Notes: generated by a model not told the origin, from the sequence alone. DNA of 64,000 nucleotides from Vibrio tapetis subsp. quintayensis (GCF_030409945.1 NZ_JAUFQV010000043.1:338369-402368); one strand, 5' to 3'. Shown: positions 25,011 to 34,062, numbered from the stretch's first letter. Program-made: numbers and translations.

Positions 25011-26390
25011 ATGTTTAAACCAGAAATAGAAGGCCGAACTGGGCATAAGTACATTGCTTTGGCTGATGCTTTTGCTGAAGCGATCGAAAGCGGGGAATTA
25101 GAGGCCGGGAGCAAGCTACCCCCACAAAGGATTTTGTCATATAAAATTGGTGTTACAGTTGGCACGGTCACTCGAGCGTATCAGGAGTTGTTAAGGCGCG
25201 ATTTGGTTGAACCAAAAGTTGGCAGTGGTACCTACGTAAAAGATCGTGAGAGCGAACATCATGGGTACTATTATCCCGTTGCACCGCGGGAGGGGATTGA
25301 TATGGCCATATGCCGTCCTCTGTTGGTTAATCAACAAAGCCATTTCCACGACAGCCTATTGCAATTGGCGCAAGAGCCGATCGCACAGAATGCGGTGCTA
25401 GGTTATCACAGTGCAGCTGGGCTGCATGGGCATAGTCAAGTGTTACGCTCTTGGTTATCGGAGAAGTGGCTGCACGATATCGATAGCAGAAGGCTATGTT
25501 GGACCTACGGTGGGCAGCATGGATTGTCGGCGATATTACAAGGTATGACTCGGCCTTCAGATGTGGTTCTAGTTGAAGGTCTTTGTTACGCTGAATTTGT
25601 ACATGCCTGCCAACAAAGTGAACGCAAAGTCGTACCGATTAAGCTTGATGAATATGGCGTCGTACCAGAAGATTTACATTTGCAGTGTCAGAGACACAGC
25701 CCGAAACTGTTGTATTTAACGGCTGCAGTTCAAAACCCTACCTGCGTGCAATTAAGTGATAGCCGACGCCTACAGGTCATTGAAATATGCCGAAGGTTTG
25801 GGGTGATGATCATAGAAGATGATGTGTTGTACTGTCCTCCAGAAAATAGAAAGTCGCCTTTGGTCGCCATCGCGCCAGACATCACTATCTATGTTGGCAG
25901 CTTTTCTAAGTATTTTTCTGGTGGTATCCGAGTTGGTTTTCTCATCTTTCCCTTGGCGCTGCAATTGGCATTGCAAAAGTCTTTGCGAGCAAGCTGTATG
26001 AATGTGAGCCCGTTGCTGGTGGACTTAGTCTGTCGTTGGTTATCGAATGGAGCAATGAATGCCGTTGATGAGGAGATTGCTCAGGAGTTAAAAGCGCGAT
26101 ATCGAATATTTGAAACGTTCTTTCCTAACCAAACACAACATGCAATTGCCGGGTTTAATGTATGGTTGGAGTTACCATCTCCCATTAACAGTGCGTCGTT
26201 TCGTAAAAAGCTGACAGAAGAGGGCGTACATGTTCGCGAGGCAGAGTTGTTTGCTGTCGGTCACCACAGGATTCCACCGTGCGTGAGGTTGTCTTTAACT
26301 GGGCCAACAAGCCGCAGTCAGCTCAAGGAAGGGTTAAGGATCATATACGATGCGATTCATTCTGATACAGCAGCCTGTTTAACTAAGTGA
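25011..26390 (+). CDS. MocR-type GntR/aminotransferase-like regulator
   Basis: A 459-residue fusion of an N-terminal GntR winged helix domain (about 10-78, with SKLPPQRILSYKIGVTVGTVTRAYQELL) and a C-terminal fold-type-I aminotransferase-like domain (about 95-450). The PLP-binding lysine is K300 in VGSFSKYFSGG. Related proteins bind PLP and regulate nearby transport or PLP genes, usually without enzymatic turnover. It is divergent from the LysE-type exporter, its probable target. Its last 12 bases overlap the end of the convergent racemase-like gene. Confidence 0.9.
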   Translation: MFKPEIEGRTGHKYIALADAFAEAIESGELEAGSKLPPQRILSYKIGVTVGTVTRAYQELLRRDLVEPKVGSGTYVKDRESEHHGYYYPVAPREGIDMAICRPLLVNQQSHFHDSLLQLAQEPIAQNAVLGYHSAAGLHGHSQVLRSWLSEKWLHDIDSRRLCWTYGGQHGLSAILQGMTRPSDVVLVEGLCYAEFVHACQQSERKVVPIKLDEYGVVPEDLHLQCQRHSPKLLYLTAAVQNPTCVQLSDSRRLQVIEICRRFGVMIIEDDVLYCPPENRKSPLVAIAPDITIYVGSFSKYFSGGIRVGFLIFPLALQLALQKSLRASCMNVSPLLVDLVCRWLSNGAMNAVDEEIAQELKARYRIFETFFPNQTQHAIAGFNVWLELPSPINSASFRKKLTEEGVHVREAELFAVGHHRIPPCVRLSLTGPTSRSQLKEGLRIIYDAIHSDTAACLTK

Positions 26391-27041
26391 TGTAATGGCT
26401 TCGGTTACCCCAATGTCAGGGCTACTTAAGATAGGAATGGCTTTAGTAAAATAGGTACTACAGCCAGCCATCGAAGCTTGAGCCAACACGATGATGTCGG
26501 CGTCTATAGGTATGGTGTTTAGATAGCGAGCAATGGACTGATGATATGTCGTCATATCGCCTTGTTCAAAATAGGCCCAAGCGTCCGGTATAACGGAGTG
26601 TGAAACAATAATGTTCTTATTTACCTTTGTCGCTGAATCTAAAATGAGACCTATGGTTGGATCTATGGTGCTTTGCAACGCAGCAGCCACCAAAATTTTA
26701 TTGCCATCAAGTACTGCTTTATCTGCCATTGCTCGATCAATCCGTTTAACGATGGTGTTGTTTAAGCCGTCAAATTCTTCTGCAACGCCACCAATTGATG
26801 AGCAAGTACATACGACCATCCGAGCATTTTGACTAAGATTATTAATGGTGTTGAACATAGTTGACTTCAAATCATGGTCAATGCCCAGCTCAATGGCATG
26901 AGTTAACAATTCCGGCATAACACAATGACTAATATTTAGTGAGCTGCGCTTTTTCTTTACCAAAACGTCAAACGTATTAACGTGCACTTCACCGGTGTGT
27001 AAAAATGCGATATCAATACGTTTATTCGTTACGTTGCCCAT
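26379..27041 (-). CDS. Asp/Glu racemase-superfamily protein
   Basis: A 220-residue protein of the Asp/Glu/hydantoin racemase fold. The two catalytic-type cysteines are visible: C in VVCTCSSIGG (about 90) and C in LAQASMAGCSTYF (about 195). These two-cysteine enzymes racemise or isomerise amino-acid-like substrates without a cofactor. The exact substrate is unknown, and arylmalonate decarboxylase-like or AroM-like activity is possible. It is convergent with the MocR gene and overlaps it by 12 bases. AAAAGGTAG precedes the start. Confidence 0.75.
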   Translation of the reverse strand: MGNVTNKRIDIAFLHTGEVHVNTFDVLVKKKRSSLNISHCVMPELLTHAIELGIDHDLKSTMFNTINNLSQNARMVVCTCSSIGGVAEEFDGLNNTIVKRIDRAMADKAVLDGNKILVAAALQSTIDPTIGLILDSATKVNKNIIVSHSVIPDAWAYFEQGDMTTYHQSIARYLNTIPIDADIIVLAQASMAGCSTYFTKAIPILSSPDIGVTEAITSLS

Positions 27042-27119
27042 AAATTCGCTACCTTTTGAAGTGGTGCCATAACAACCAATTTCTTCAGGCTATCACAATT
27101 TGACTGGTTCAACAGGCAG

Positions 27120-27575
27120 CTATGAGTCGTTGGAAATTGATTGTTTACCTCCTAGCGCACCTGTTTCGTCAACTGTTAATGTGAACTCAAATTTTGTGCG
27201 CTCTGAACTTGGCTGAGCTTCAACCAAATCAACGTCGCCACCGGCAACACAACGCACCATGTTATCAATGCGGATGCTGTCGCCTTGTGGGCCATGGCCT
27301 GTTGCCTGATGTTTAACTGTGCCGTTGGTCGGGTTATCGAAGTCATTGATTCCGTAGTCAGACGCACGACTAAAAGATAAAACGATTTGTCTTCGTCTGT
27401 GCGCGGTGATTTTGACCATATCCTTTGACCCGACCATCAATAAAATTCACGCCAAAGATGGCTTCATCGCCTTTAATAGTTGTTGACACGTATTTGGTAC
27501 TGCTTAGGTACTGGCTATCAATCAGCCGTTCGCCCGCATCCATATCACCGGAATTGAAATCAAATTAGTCATCAT
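27120..27575 (-). pseudogene. Decayed DUF1566 (Lcl-type) protein gene
   Basis: Two reading frames together give parts of one DUF1566 protein. One frame (from about 27565 down) reads FDFNSGDMDAGERLIDSQY, then STKYVSTTIKGDEAIFGVNF, then DGRVKGYG, and ends at a stop. The other (from about 27390 down) reads DYGINDFDNPTNGTVKHQATG and then GHGPQGDSIRIDNMVRCV. The family order is normal but there is at least one frameshift near 27380-27395. The long section between the QATG and GPQGD blocks is missing, and the N-terminal part is lost or out of frame behind an intact ribosome site and ATG-ATG at 27570-27575. Intact relatives are exported proteins of several hundred residues. Confidence 0.68.
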
Positions 27576-27680
27576 TGAATCCTCTTTACTCCGCCATTAA
27601 TCTTAGTTGATAGAGATACTATAAGAGTGAATTGCGGAGAAATTGTGGAGGAAATGAGGACTTTCTTTTAATCGAAAACT

Positions 27681-27998
27681 TTACATTTTATCAATGGCAT
27701 CAATGGCATCAATGGCATCAATACAGCATTCGTCTTGCAAAAAACCGATGACGGACGCGAGTTTGTCGTATTCTGCAACGCAGTATAAGGTTCTTCCTTC
27801 TCTACGTTGGGTTATCAAGTTGGCTGAGACTAAACTTGAAATATGATGGGACAAGGTAGACCCTGGAATGTCCAATTGTTCTTGTATTCCACCAACAGCG
27901 ATACCTTGGAACCCAGCTCGTACCACACTTTTGTAAATCATCAGCCTGGTTGGATGCCCTAACTCTTTTAGTGCTTTTGCTACTATTTCGATATCCAT
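27681..27998 (-). CDS. ArsR-family repressor beside an ArsP-type permease
   Basis: A 105-residue ArsR-type winged helix protein starting MDIEIVAKALKELGHPTRLMIYKSVV, with the recognition helix in LDIPGSTLSHHISSLVSANL and a wing at QRREGRTLYCVA. Cys-Cys in LQDECCIDAI near the C-terminus could bind a metal or metalloid. The end is a short tandem repeat, AIDAIDAID, encoded by 9-base DNA repeats. GAGGT lies 7 bases before the ATG. It is divergent from the permease gene, with two similar operator-like sites between them. Confidence 0.85.
   Translation of the reverse strand: MDIEIVAKALKELGHPTRLMIYKSVVRAGFQGIAVGGIQEQLDIPGSTLSHHISSLVSANLITQRREGRTLYCVAEYDKLASVIGFLQDECCIDAIDAIDAIDKM
27687..27719. repeat. 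9-bp tandem repeat inside the arsR-like gene
   Basis: ATCAATGGC is repeated about three and a half times and encodes the C-terminal AIDAIDAID of the regulator. Copy number could vary by slippage without changing the frame. Confidence 0.8.
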
Positions 27999-28017
27999 AA
28001 AACACCTCATCAAATTT

Positions 28018-28090
28018 ATATTTCGATATTACTAGAAATAACTTGATCATGCCAGCGTTTAGGAATATATTTCGAAAATACTAGAATTAT
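28018..28090. promoter_or_regulatory. Duplicated ArsR-type operator between regulator and permease
   Basis: Two 24-base sequences with the same pattern lie 49 bp apart: ATATTTCGA then TACTAGAA (28018-28041 and 28067-28090). Each has an imperfect ATTTC-N10-GAAAT symmetry. They fill the gap between the divergent genes, so one repressor could control both. Confidence 0.65.
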
Positions 28091-28105
28091 CGAATGGTGA
28101 GATTT

Positions 28106-29026
28106 ATGTTTAATATTGACAGTAATATGGCTCAAGAGGCCCTTAACATGTTTGTGTTTTTGGCTGCGGAACTAACGGTGTTGTTCCTGCTCATTAGTTA
28201 CTTAGTAGGCGTGCTTCAAGAGTATGTACCACCCGAAAAGATTCAGTCGATCTTAAGTGGTAAGAAAGGCCGAGGTTATATCATTGCCGGTTTCTTAGGG
28301 GCGATCACTCCGTTTTGTTCTTGTTCAACTATCCCATTTTTGAAAGGGTTACTTAGAGCAAAAGCTGGGTTTGGCACCATGATGGTGTTCTTGTTTGCAA
28401 GTCCATTACTTAACCCGATCATCATCGGTTTGTTTGCCGTGACATTTGGATTGAAAGTAACCGTTTTCTACTTTGCTATTGCCATGGGAGTCTCGGTGAT
28501 CGCAGGTTATTCGCTCGAAAAGCTCGGCTTTGAAAAATACGTTAAAGAAGAGGCCTATATCGCGCCAGAACCTAAAGGATGTGGTTCTACATGCGGCGGT
28601 AACAAGCCACCAAAAAATAAGTGGAAACGAATTTGGGACACAACATGGACTGATTTCAAAAAAGTACTGCCATATTTGATGGGCGGCATCGCATTGGGCT
28701 CTTTGATTTACGGATTCATGCCAACAGAGTTTGTGGTGAAAGTCGCAAATGGTGACAATCCGTTTGCAGTCCCAGTTGCGGCGGTAATTGGTATCCCACT
28801 ATATATCAGAGCTGAGGCGGTCATCCCGCTTAGTGCTGCGCTTGCCGCGAAGGGCATGGGGCTGGGGGCAGTCATGGCGTTAATCATTGGTAGTGCAGGG
28901 GCGAGCTTAACGGAAGTCGTTTTGCTTAAGTCTATTTTTAAGAACCAGATGATTGCCGCGTTTTTGTTTGTGATTCTTTCAATGGCGATTGGCGCGGGCT
29001 ATTCATACGGTTGGCTGTTTGGCTAA
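28106..29026 (+). CDS. ArsP/DUF318-family permease
   Basis: The protein is about 306 residues with some eight to nine membrane helices. Family marks are the conserved double-cysteine region GAITPFCSCSTIPFLKGLL, FASPLLNPIIIG, and a late EAVIPLSAALAAKG. A cytoplasmic loop holds GCGSTCGGN, a possible metal-binding patch. ArsP exports trivalent organoarsenicals; relatives have been linked to Cu or Zn export. The ArsR-type neighbour supports a metal or metalloid substrate, but which one is not shown. ATG 28106 is chosen because GGTGAG precedes it; ATG 28094 is possible. Confidence 0.85.
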   Translation: MFNIDSNMAQEALNMFVFLAAELTVLFLLISYLVGVLQEYVPPEKIQSILSGKKGRGYIIAGFLGAITPFCSCSTIPFLKGLLRAKAGFGTMMVFLFASPLLNPIIIGLFAVTFGLKVTVFYFAIAMGVSVIAGYSLEKLGFEKYVKEEAYIAPEPKGCGSTCGGNKPPKNKWKRIWDTTWTDFKKVLPYLMGGIALGSLIYGFMPTEFVVKVANGDNPFAVPVAAVIGIPLYIRAEAVIPLSAALAAKGMGLGAVMALIIGSAGASLTEVVLLKSIFKNQMIAAFLFVILSMAIGAGYSYGWLFG

Positions 29027-29039
29027 GGATCATTTCTTA

Positions 29040-29074
29040 GCTACAAGCTACAAGCTATAAGCTATAAGCGATAA
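29040..29074 (+). repeat. 7-bp tandem repeat after the permease gene
   Basis: Five heptamers in a row: GCTACAA twice, GCTATAA twice, then GCGATAA. The array begins 13 bases after the permease stop codon, much like the heptamer array after lutC (977-1018). Confidence 0.75.
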
Positions 29075-29085
29075 CCCCGCGAGGG

Positions 29086-29119
29086 CAAGGTGTGGTCAGA
29101 GAGATTTGATCACACCTTG
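29086..29119. terminator. Hairpin after the permease gene
   Basis: CAAGGTGTGGTCA pairs with TGATCACACCTTG with one G-U and an 8-base loop. No long T-run follows. It is a likely transcript end for the permease gene. Confidence 0.55.
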
Positions 29120-29296
29120 TTGCGTTGAGGCCTAGATTAATGGCACCCATCGCATGTGCCATCAGTGCGATCATATCAGTGTGTTTTAGCTTAGCATCAC
29201 TTGTTATCATTGAGTTCCGAAAATGGCTACTTTGAGTTTATTTAGCGGTTACACTTAACGGACACTAGCAGAAATTGCACTGAATTAGGCGCGGTT

Positions 29297-30667
29297 ATGG
29301 AAGATCAAAAAACGAAAATGAGCCAAGAGGAATGTCAACGAGCGAGGACAGCAAGAGATGCTCGTTTTGATGGTAAGTTTTATGTCGCGGTCAAAACAAC
29401 GAAGATCTTTTGTCGCCCTATCTGCCCAGCAAATCTTCCGTTGGAGAAGAATGTTGAGTATTTTCATGATAAAGCTCAGGCGCTGCAGTCGGGTTATCGA
29501 CCATGCTTACGTTGCAGACCAGACAGTGCCCCAAGTTCTTGGGCATGGAAAGGCACGGAGGTCTCCTTTCAACGTGCAGTAACGATGATAGAGCAGGGTG
29601 ATCTACAAAATACGACACTCGTACTTTTGGCTGAAAGGTTAGGCATTACCGATCGTTACCTACGCCAGCTATTCGATAAATACATGGGTATGTCACCAAA
29701 GCAATATGCTCAGTATCACCAACTGATGTTTGCCAAGCAGCTACTCCATAATAGTAGTATGACGATAACTGACATCGCATTTGCTAGTGGTTTTAATAGC
29801 GTTCGACGCTTTAACGATGCGTTCAAAACGATTTTGCGCCTTTCACCAAGTCAGATACGAAAAACACACACCAGTGAGCATAAAACCAATCAAATCCAGT
29901 TGGCTTTTCAAACACCGCTGAATTGGCAGCACATGTTAGGTTTTTATCGGTTAAGGGCAATTCACACTGTCGAGCTGGTAGAAGAAAACAGTTATCAACG
30001 CAGCTTTACACTCAATGGGACATCAGGGTGGTTTAAAGCAAGCTTAGCAACAGAAAACGCACTAACGATAGAGTTTGATATAGCAGACCCGTCACAGTTA
30101 AAAGCGCTTGTGGTGCGACTAAGAAGAATGTTTGACCTAGACGCTAACGTACTGGATATTGAAGCCCAGTTAAGTAAACTCGCCCCGGACTTGATTGTAG
30201 AGTCAGGAATTCGAATCCCTGGCCTTTGGAATGAATGGGAAGCAGGAGTGAGGGCGATTCTAGGCCAACAAGTGTCAGTAAAAGCAGCAATTAATCAACT
30301 GAATGTATTGGTGGATCAATGTGGCGAGCAAGTTGGTGGCAAAACGGTGTTCCCTAGCCCTGTAACGGTATCCGAAATGGATTTATCTTTCTTAAGAATG
30401 CCTCAAAGCCGTAAAGACACGCTGGCGCGATTCGCCCGATTCATGCTTGAGAACCCGCAAGCTCCCGCAAGTGATTGGATAGCGCTAAAAGGCATCGGTC
30501 CGTGGACGATAAACTACGCGCAAATGCGTGGCTCATCTCAACCGGATCTCTTTTTAGATAATGATCTGGTGGTAAAAAAAGCAATCACCAAGTGGCCCGA
30601 GCTAAACAAATCGGATGTCGCACCATGGGGAAGCTATGCGACGTTGCATTGCTGGAACAATAGCTGA
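29297..30667 (+). CDS. Ada-AlkA fusion: alkylation-response activator and DNA glycosylase
   Basis: A 456-residue protein with four parts in order. The Ada zinc/methyl-acceptor domain (about 10-85) has cysteines C39, C43, C70 and C73; C39 matches the phosphotriester-methyl acceptor. An AraC-type helix-turn-helix follows (about 95-190), then an AlkA N-terminal domain (about 200-310) and a helix-hairpin-helix glycosylase domain (about 310-450, LKGIGPWTINYAQMRG, with the catalytic-region DNDLVV). It should sense methylated phosphates, activate repair genes and excise alkylated purines. The O6-methyltransferase gene lies about 2.1 kb downstream on the same strand, with a GGDEF gene between. Confidence 0.9.
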   Translation: MEDQKTKMSQEECQRARTARDARFDGKFYVAVKTTKIFCRPICPANLPLEKNVEYFHDKAQALQSGYRPCLRCRPDSAPSSWAWKGTEVSFQRAVTMIEQGDLQNTTLVLLAERLGITDRYLRQLFDKYMGMSPKQYAQYHQLMFAKQLLHNSSMTITDIAFASGFNSVRRFNDAFKTILRLSPSQIRKTHTSEHKTNQIQLAFQTPLNWQHMLGFYRLRAIHTVELVEENSYQRSFTLNGTSGWFKASLATENALTIEFDIADPSQLKALVVRLRRMFDLDANVLDIEAQLSKLAPDLIVESGIRIPGLWNEWEAGVRAILGQQVSVKAAINQLNVLVDQCGEQVGGKTVFPSPVTVSEMDLSFLRMPQSRKDTLARFARFMLENPQAPASDWIALKGIGPWTINYAQMRGSSQPDLFLDNDLVVKKAITKWPELNKSDVAPWGSYATLHCWNNS

Positions 30668-30872
30668 GTGGCTCAGTGATACGAGTCAAACAACCTATAG
30701 CTTATGTTCTATTCCTAATGAGTATAAGCTGGAAGTGGATACAAAAGTTTACAACGCAGACACACTAATTACATAAATATCAATATATTATAATGCTCTT
30801 GATGATCATTATCATATGCTTGTGTTAAGATCCATGCGAGTCCCTAGATTACAAAGCATGATATTTCTTTTA

Positions 30873-32675
30873 ATGAAAAACATTCCTCTAAAGCTATTTA
30901 TAATCATTCCTTTTGCTGTTTTGTTTGTGATAGCTGGTGTCACTTCTTACTCATTTTCGACTCTTGCTATCTCTTATACCGCAGACAAAGTAGGTGAAGA
31001 GCATATCCAAGAAGTCGAGAAACGAATGATCACTTACCTTAAAGACTATCTCAAACCACTTACTGCGCTCGTTACCATTAACCAACGTGCATTTGCAGAT
31101 GGGCGGCTAGCGCTTAACGATCTTTATCCAGTAGCAAATCGATTTCATGATCAAGCATTGGCCAACTCTCATCTAACTTTCATTTCAGTTGCTACTACTG
31201 ATGGCCGTTATGTTGCTTCGGTTCAAGACCCGTTTACAAAAGAAGAAAACATTACGCTCTCTGCCAACTTCGTCGAAAAGCCTCTATCGTTGGCTGGTTA
31301 TGCGTTTGACCCTTACAAAGTGATTGGTAAGCGTGAATCTGAACACTTTTCTTACGACCCTAGGACTCGCCCCTTTTATATAGATGCGATTAATAAAGGT
31401 GGGTTAGTGCTCAGTGATATTCACACTTATCATGGGTATAAAACACATGGGATCAGCCTTTCGGCCCCTATTATTGATTCGAAAGGCAACATTCTTGGCG
31501 TAACCGCAGCCAGTATTGCACTGAATCAGTTAGACGAATTTTTAAGTTCGCTGGACATTGTTTCTGGTGCAATCGTCTACTTTGCAGATGAGAATGGTGA
31601 TGTAATTGCGACTTCGGTATCAACTTCATTAGCAAAAATCAACAAAGATGGGCAGTCAGAGGATGCGGTTAATGGAGGGTTAACGAGGGTTTCGCTTGCC
31701 AACCATGAGCACCCTGCTCTTAAAGAAGCGAGTAAAGGTTTAAATGACAATACGAGTATATTAACGGTTGGCGATACCGACTACTATTTTAGTGTTGAAA
31801 CGATTCAATTAGACAACGAGCGAACGTGGTCGTTGGGTATTCTTATACCTAAAAAGTATCACCTAACAACGATCGACGATTTTTATTTATATACCGTTAT
31901 TTCCATCCTGTTTATGCTAATTGTCATTATCATTATTGGTACGATTATTTCGAGAAATATAGCTAAGCCTGTTCAAGTGTTGAATGATGCGATCAAAAGC
32001 CAAGATCTCAAAAGCGTTCAATTGATACAAAACCCTATTAGTAATATTAGTGAATTGAACTCCTTGAGTGTTGAGATGAAAAGCATGTCTTACAACTTAT
32101 CTGATTTAGTTGAAAATCTAGAAAGCAAAGTCGCTGAACGTACACATCACCTAGCAAGTGAAAACAATAATCTTCATGAAAAAGCAATCACGGATGAATT
32201 AACAGGTCTAACAAATCGTCGAGGTTTCAACCGACAAATGGAAGACGACATCAAGTTGGCAAACCAACGTTGTGCTAACTTGATTTTAGTTGTCTGCGAC
32301 ATCGACTATTTTAAACAGATTAATGATAAGTTCGGCCATGATGAAGGGGATAGAGTGCTACAAGATGTGGCTAAGATACTTGACGCCATATGTGGCCAAA
32401 GTGCTAACGCAATCAGTCGTTTTGGCGGCGAGGAATTTGCTGTCATTTATACTGACTTCGACAATGATGAGTGCATCCGAACCTTGTCAAATGTTCAAGA
32501 TGAGTTAAAAATACTCTTTGCTAAAAGAGCATACGACATTACGTTGAGTTTTGGTGTTTGTGAAATCTACCCAACGGACAAAACCAGTGCTAAGCACGTG
32601 TTCAAATTGGCTGATACCAAGCTTTATCAAGCAAAAAGAACAGGACGTAATAAAATCGTCTATTTTGGGGACTAG
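30873..32675 (+). CDS. Membrane Cache-GGDEF diguanylate cyclase
   Basis: The protein is about 600 residues. A helix (about 7-30) is followed by a periplasmic Cache-type sensor (about 35-335, with DPRTRPFY typical of dCache), a second helix (about 345-370), a HAMP-like linker and a GGDEF domain. The active-site motif is GGEEF at about 518-522, and DELTGLTNRRGF starts the domain, so c-di-GMP synthesis is likely. No RxxD inhibitory site is seen before GGEEF. The start is uncertain: the frame opens at 30816, but MKNIPLKLF at 30873 fits a membrane protein start best, and no candidate has a clear ribosome site. Confidence 0.85.
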   Translation: MKNIPLKLFIIIPFAVLFVIAGVTSYSFSTLAISYTADKVGEEHIQEVEKRMITYLKDYLKPLTALVTINQRAFADGRLALNDLYPVANRFHDQALANSHLTFISVATTDGRYVASVQDPFTKEENITLSANFVEKPLSLAGYAFDPYKVIGKRESEHFSYDPRTRPFYIDAINKGGLVLSDIHTYHGYKTHGISLSAPIIDSKGNILGVTAASIALNQLDEFLSSLDIVSGAIVYFADENGDVIATSVSTSLAKINKDGQSEDAVNGGLTRVSLANHEHPALKEASKGLNDNTSILTVGDTDYYFSVETIQLDNERTWSLGILIPKKYHLTTIDDFYLYTVISILFMLIVIIIIGTIISRNIAKPVQVLNDAIKSQDLKSVQLIQNPISNISELNSLSVEMKSMSYNLSDLVENLESKVAERTHHLASENNNLHEKAITDELTGLTNRRGFNRQMEDDIKLANQRCANLILVVCDIDYFKQINDKFGHDEGDRVLQDVAKILDAICGQSANAISRFGGEEFAVIYTDFDNDECIRTLSNVQDELKILFAKRAYDITLSFGVCEIYPTDKTSAKHVFKLADTKLYQAKRTGRNKIVYFGD

Positions 32676-32784
32676 AACTTCGAAACACCTACCATGAGTT
32701 CCGTTTTTGGCTAGTTTAAGTGGTATGAATAGGTAAACTGAAGCTTCAATCAAGCAAAATAGTCGAATATCAGAGTATTAAAAT

Positions 32785-33255
32785 ATGACCTTTTATGATG
32801 AATACCAATCGCCAATGGGGCGAGTTACTATTCAAGTAAACGATGATGGCCTGTTAGGGGTTTGGTTTGATATCCACACGACCAAACCCGATGATTTGGG
32901 TGAGAGAAAAGTCGACCATCCACTCATCGACCAAACAAGGCTGCAACTAGCCGAGTACTTTGCAGGCGCAAGGCGAAGCTTTAGTTTACCTCTGGCGGCA
33001 ACGGGTACAGCGTTTCAACAGAGTGTATGGCAAGCTTTAACGACCATTCCATATGGTGAAACATGGTGCTATCAAGATCTTGCTAATGCCATCGACAATC
33101 CAAAAGCAGTGAGAGCGGTGGGGCTTGCGAATGGTAAAAACCCGATTTCCATTATTGTTCCTTGTCACCGAGTGATTGGTAAAAGCGGAAAATTGACCGG
33201 TTATGCTGGTGGTGTTGACACGAAAAGGAAACTACTGGATCTTGAGCGCGCTTAG
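32785..33255 (+). CDS. ogt: Methylated-DNA-protein cysteine methyltransferase
   Basis: A 156-residue Ogt/MGMT-type DNA repair protein. The acceptor cysteine is C127 in IIVPCHRVIG, followed by GYAGGVDTKRKLLDLE. The helix-turn-helix region FQQSVWQALTTIPYGETWCYQDLA is also conserved. It removes methyl from O6-methylguanine in a single-use reaction. The functional partner Ada-AlkA lies upstream at 29297, so the diguanylate cyclase gene between may have been inserted, or the two are just loosely clustered. Confidence 0.9.
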   Translation: MTFYDEYQSPMGRVTIQVNDDGLLGVWFDIHTTKPDDLGERKVDHPLIDQTRLQLAEYFAGARRSFSLPLAATGTAFQQSVWQALTTIPYGETWCYQDLANAIDNPKAVRAVGLANGKNPISIIVPCHRVIGKSGKLTGYAGGVDTKRKLLDLERA

Positions 33256-33273
33256 TTGGCAGGTATGAATGGA

Positions 33274-33308
33274 AAAAAAGTTCGACGCAAATAAATTACG
33301 CCGAACTT
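33274..33308 (-). terminator. Terminator for the pepT-pepE transcript
   Basis: On the minus strand AAGTTCGGCG pairs with CGTCGAACTT (one mismatch) and is followed by a T-run (the A7 on the plus strand at 33273-33279). It lies just past the pepE stop. Confidence 0.7.
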
Positions 33309-33330
33309 AGTGATTTAAGTTATGAGCTGA

Positions 33331-34062
33331 CTAACAACCGTGGTTCATCAAGAAGCTAAAATCATCGCCTTCGTTAAAGTATTTAGATTCCTGTTGGTGT
33401 CTGAACAGTTTTAGAGGCGCTTTGTTTGCGCTGTGGTAAGTAAGCGTGTCGCCAATCACTTGCAGCATCGTTCCTTCTGGGATGCCAACAACAACCTCAT
33501 GTGGGTTTACTACCAAGAACTCTTCAATACGTTCATCACGCGTTTCACCCATATGGCCAGAAATATTAGCCTCAATATAGTGTGGGTTAATTTGGAATGG
33601 CACTAAGTTTAACGCTGGCAAGATAGCTGCGGTAACAATCGGCATGTCGTTGGTGGTACGTATTGTTGGAGTGCCGATGTTGGTACCTGCGCTCCAGCCA
33701 ATGTACAGCTTGTTATCATTTAAGACAGCTTGGCGAATAGGGCGAATAAGCCCCAAGTCGTGAAGTGTCTTATTAAGCACCCACGTATTACCACCGCTTA
33801 CTAGAATGCCATCAGCTTCTTCAATTGCTTTTACAGGATCATCAGCTTGGTGGATGCCCACAACTTCACACCCGTACGGAGAAAGTACTTCATTAAGCGC
33901 ATCAACACGCTCGTTGTAGTCTCCTCGGATCATCGCGTAAGGAACGAAAACAAATTTTTTGGCGCCAGTACGCTTAACGGTTTCTTCGATCCACTCCAAA
34001 CCGTATTCGAGAATTTTTTGGTTTCCAGGCAATTTACCATTGCTAAATAACATGACGTTCAT
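33331..34062 (-). CDS. pepE: Dipeptidase E (aspartyl dipeptidase)
   Basis: A 243-residue cytosolic serine peptidase of family S51. The nucleophile is S124 in YIGWSAGTN, with ILVSGGNTW upstream and NPHYIEANISGHMGETR, as in PepE. The enzyme cleaves dipeptides with N-terminal aspartate. It is the last gene of the minus-strand cluster RpiR, DcuC, PepT, PepE, 61 bases behind pepT. Release of aspartate fits the dicarboxylate transporters on either side. Confidence 0.93.
   Translation of the reverse strand: MNVMLFSNGKLPGNQKILEYGLEWIEETVKRTGAKKFVFVPYAMIRGDYNERVDALNEVLSPYGCEVVGIHQADDPVKAIEEADGILVSGGNTWVLNKTLHDLGLIRPIRQAVLNDNKLYIGWSAGTNIGTPTIRTTNDMPIVTAAILPALNLVPFQINPHYIEANISGHMGETRDERIEEFLVVNPHEVVVGIPEGTMLQVIGDTLTYHSANKAPLKLFRHQQESKYFNEGDDFSFLMNHGC

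Noticed and set aside
27176..27367. Alternative minus-strand frame in the pseudogene region
   Set aside because: It overlaps the DUF1566 remnant in another frame and has no family similarity; the DUF1566 blocks explain the region.
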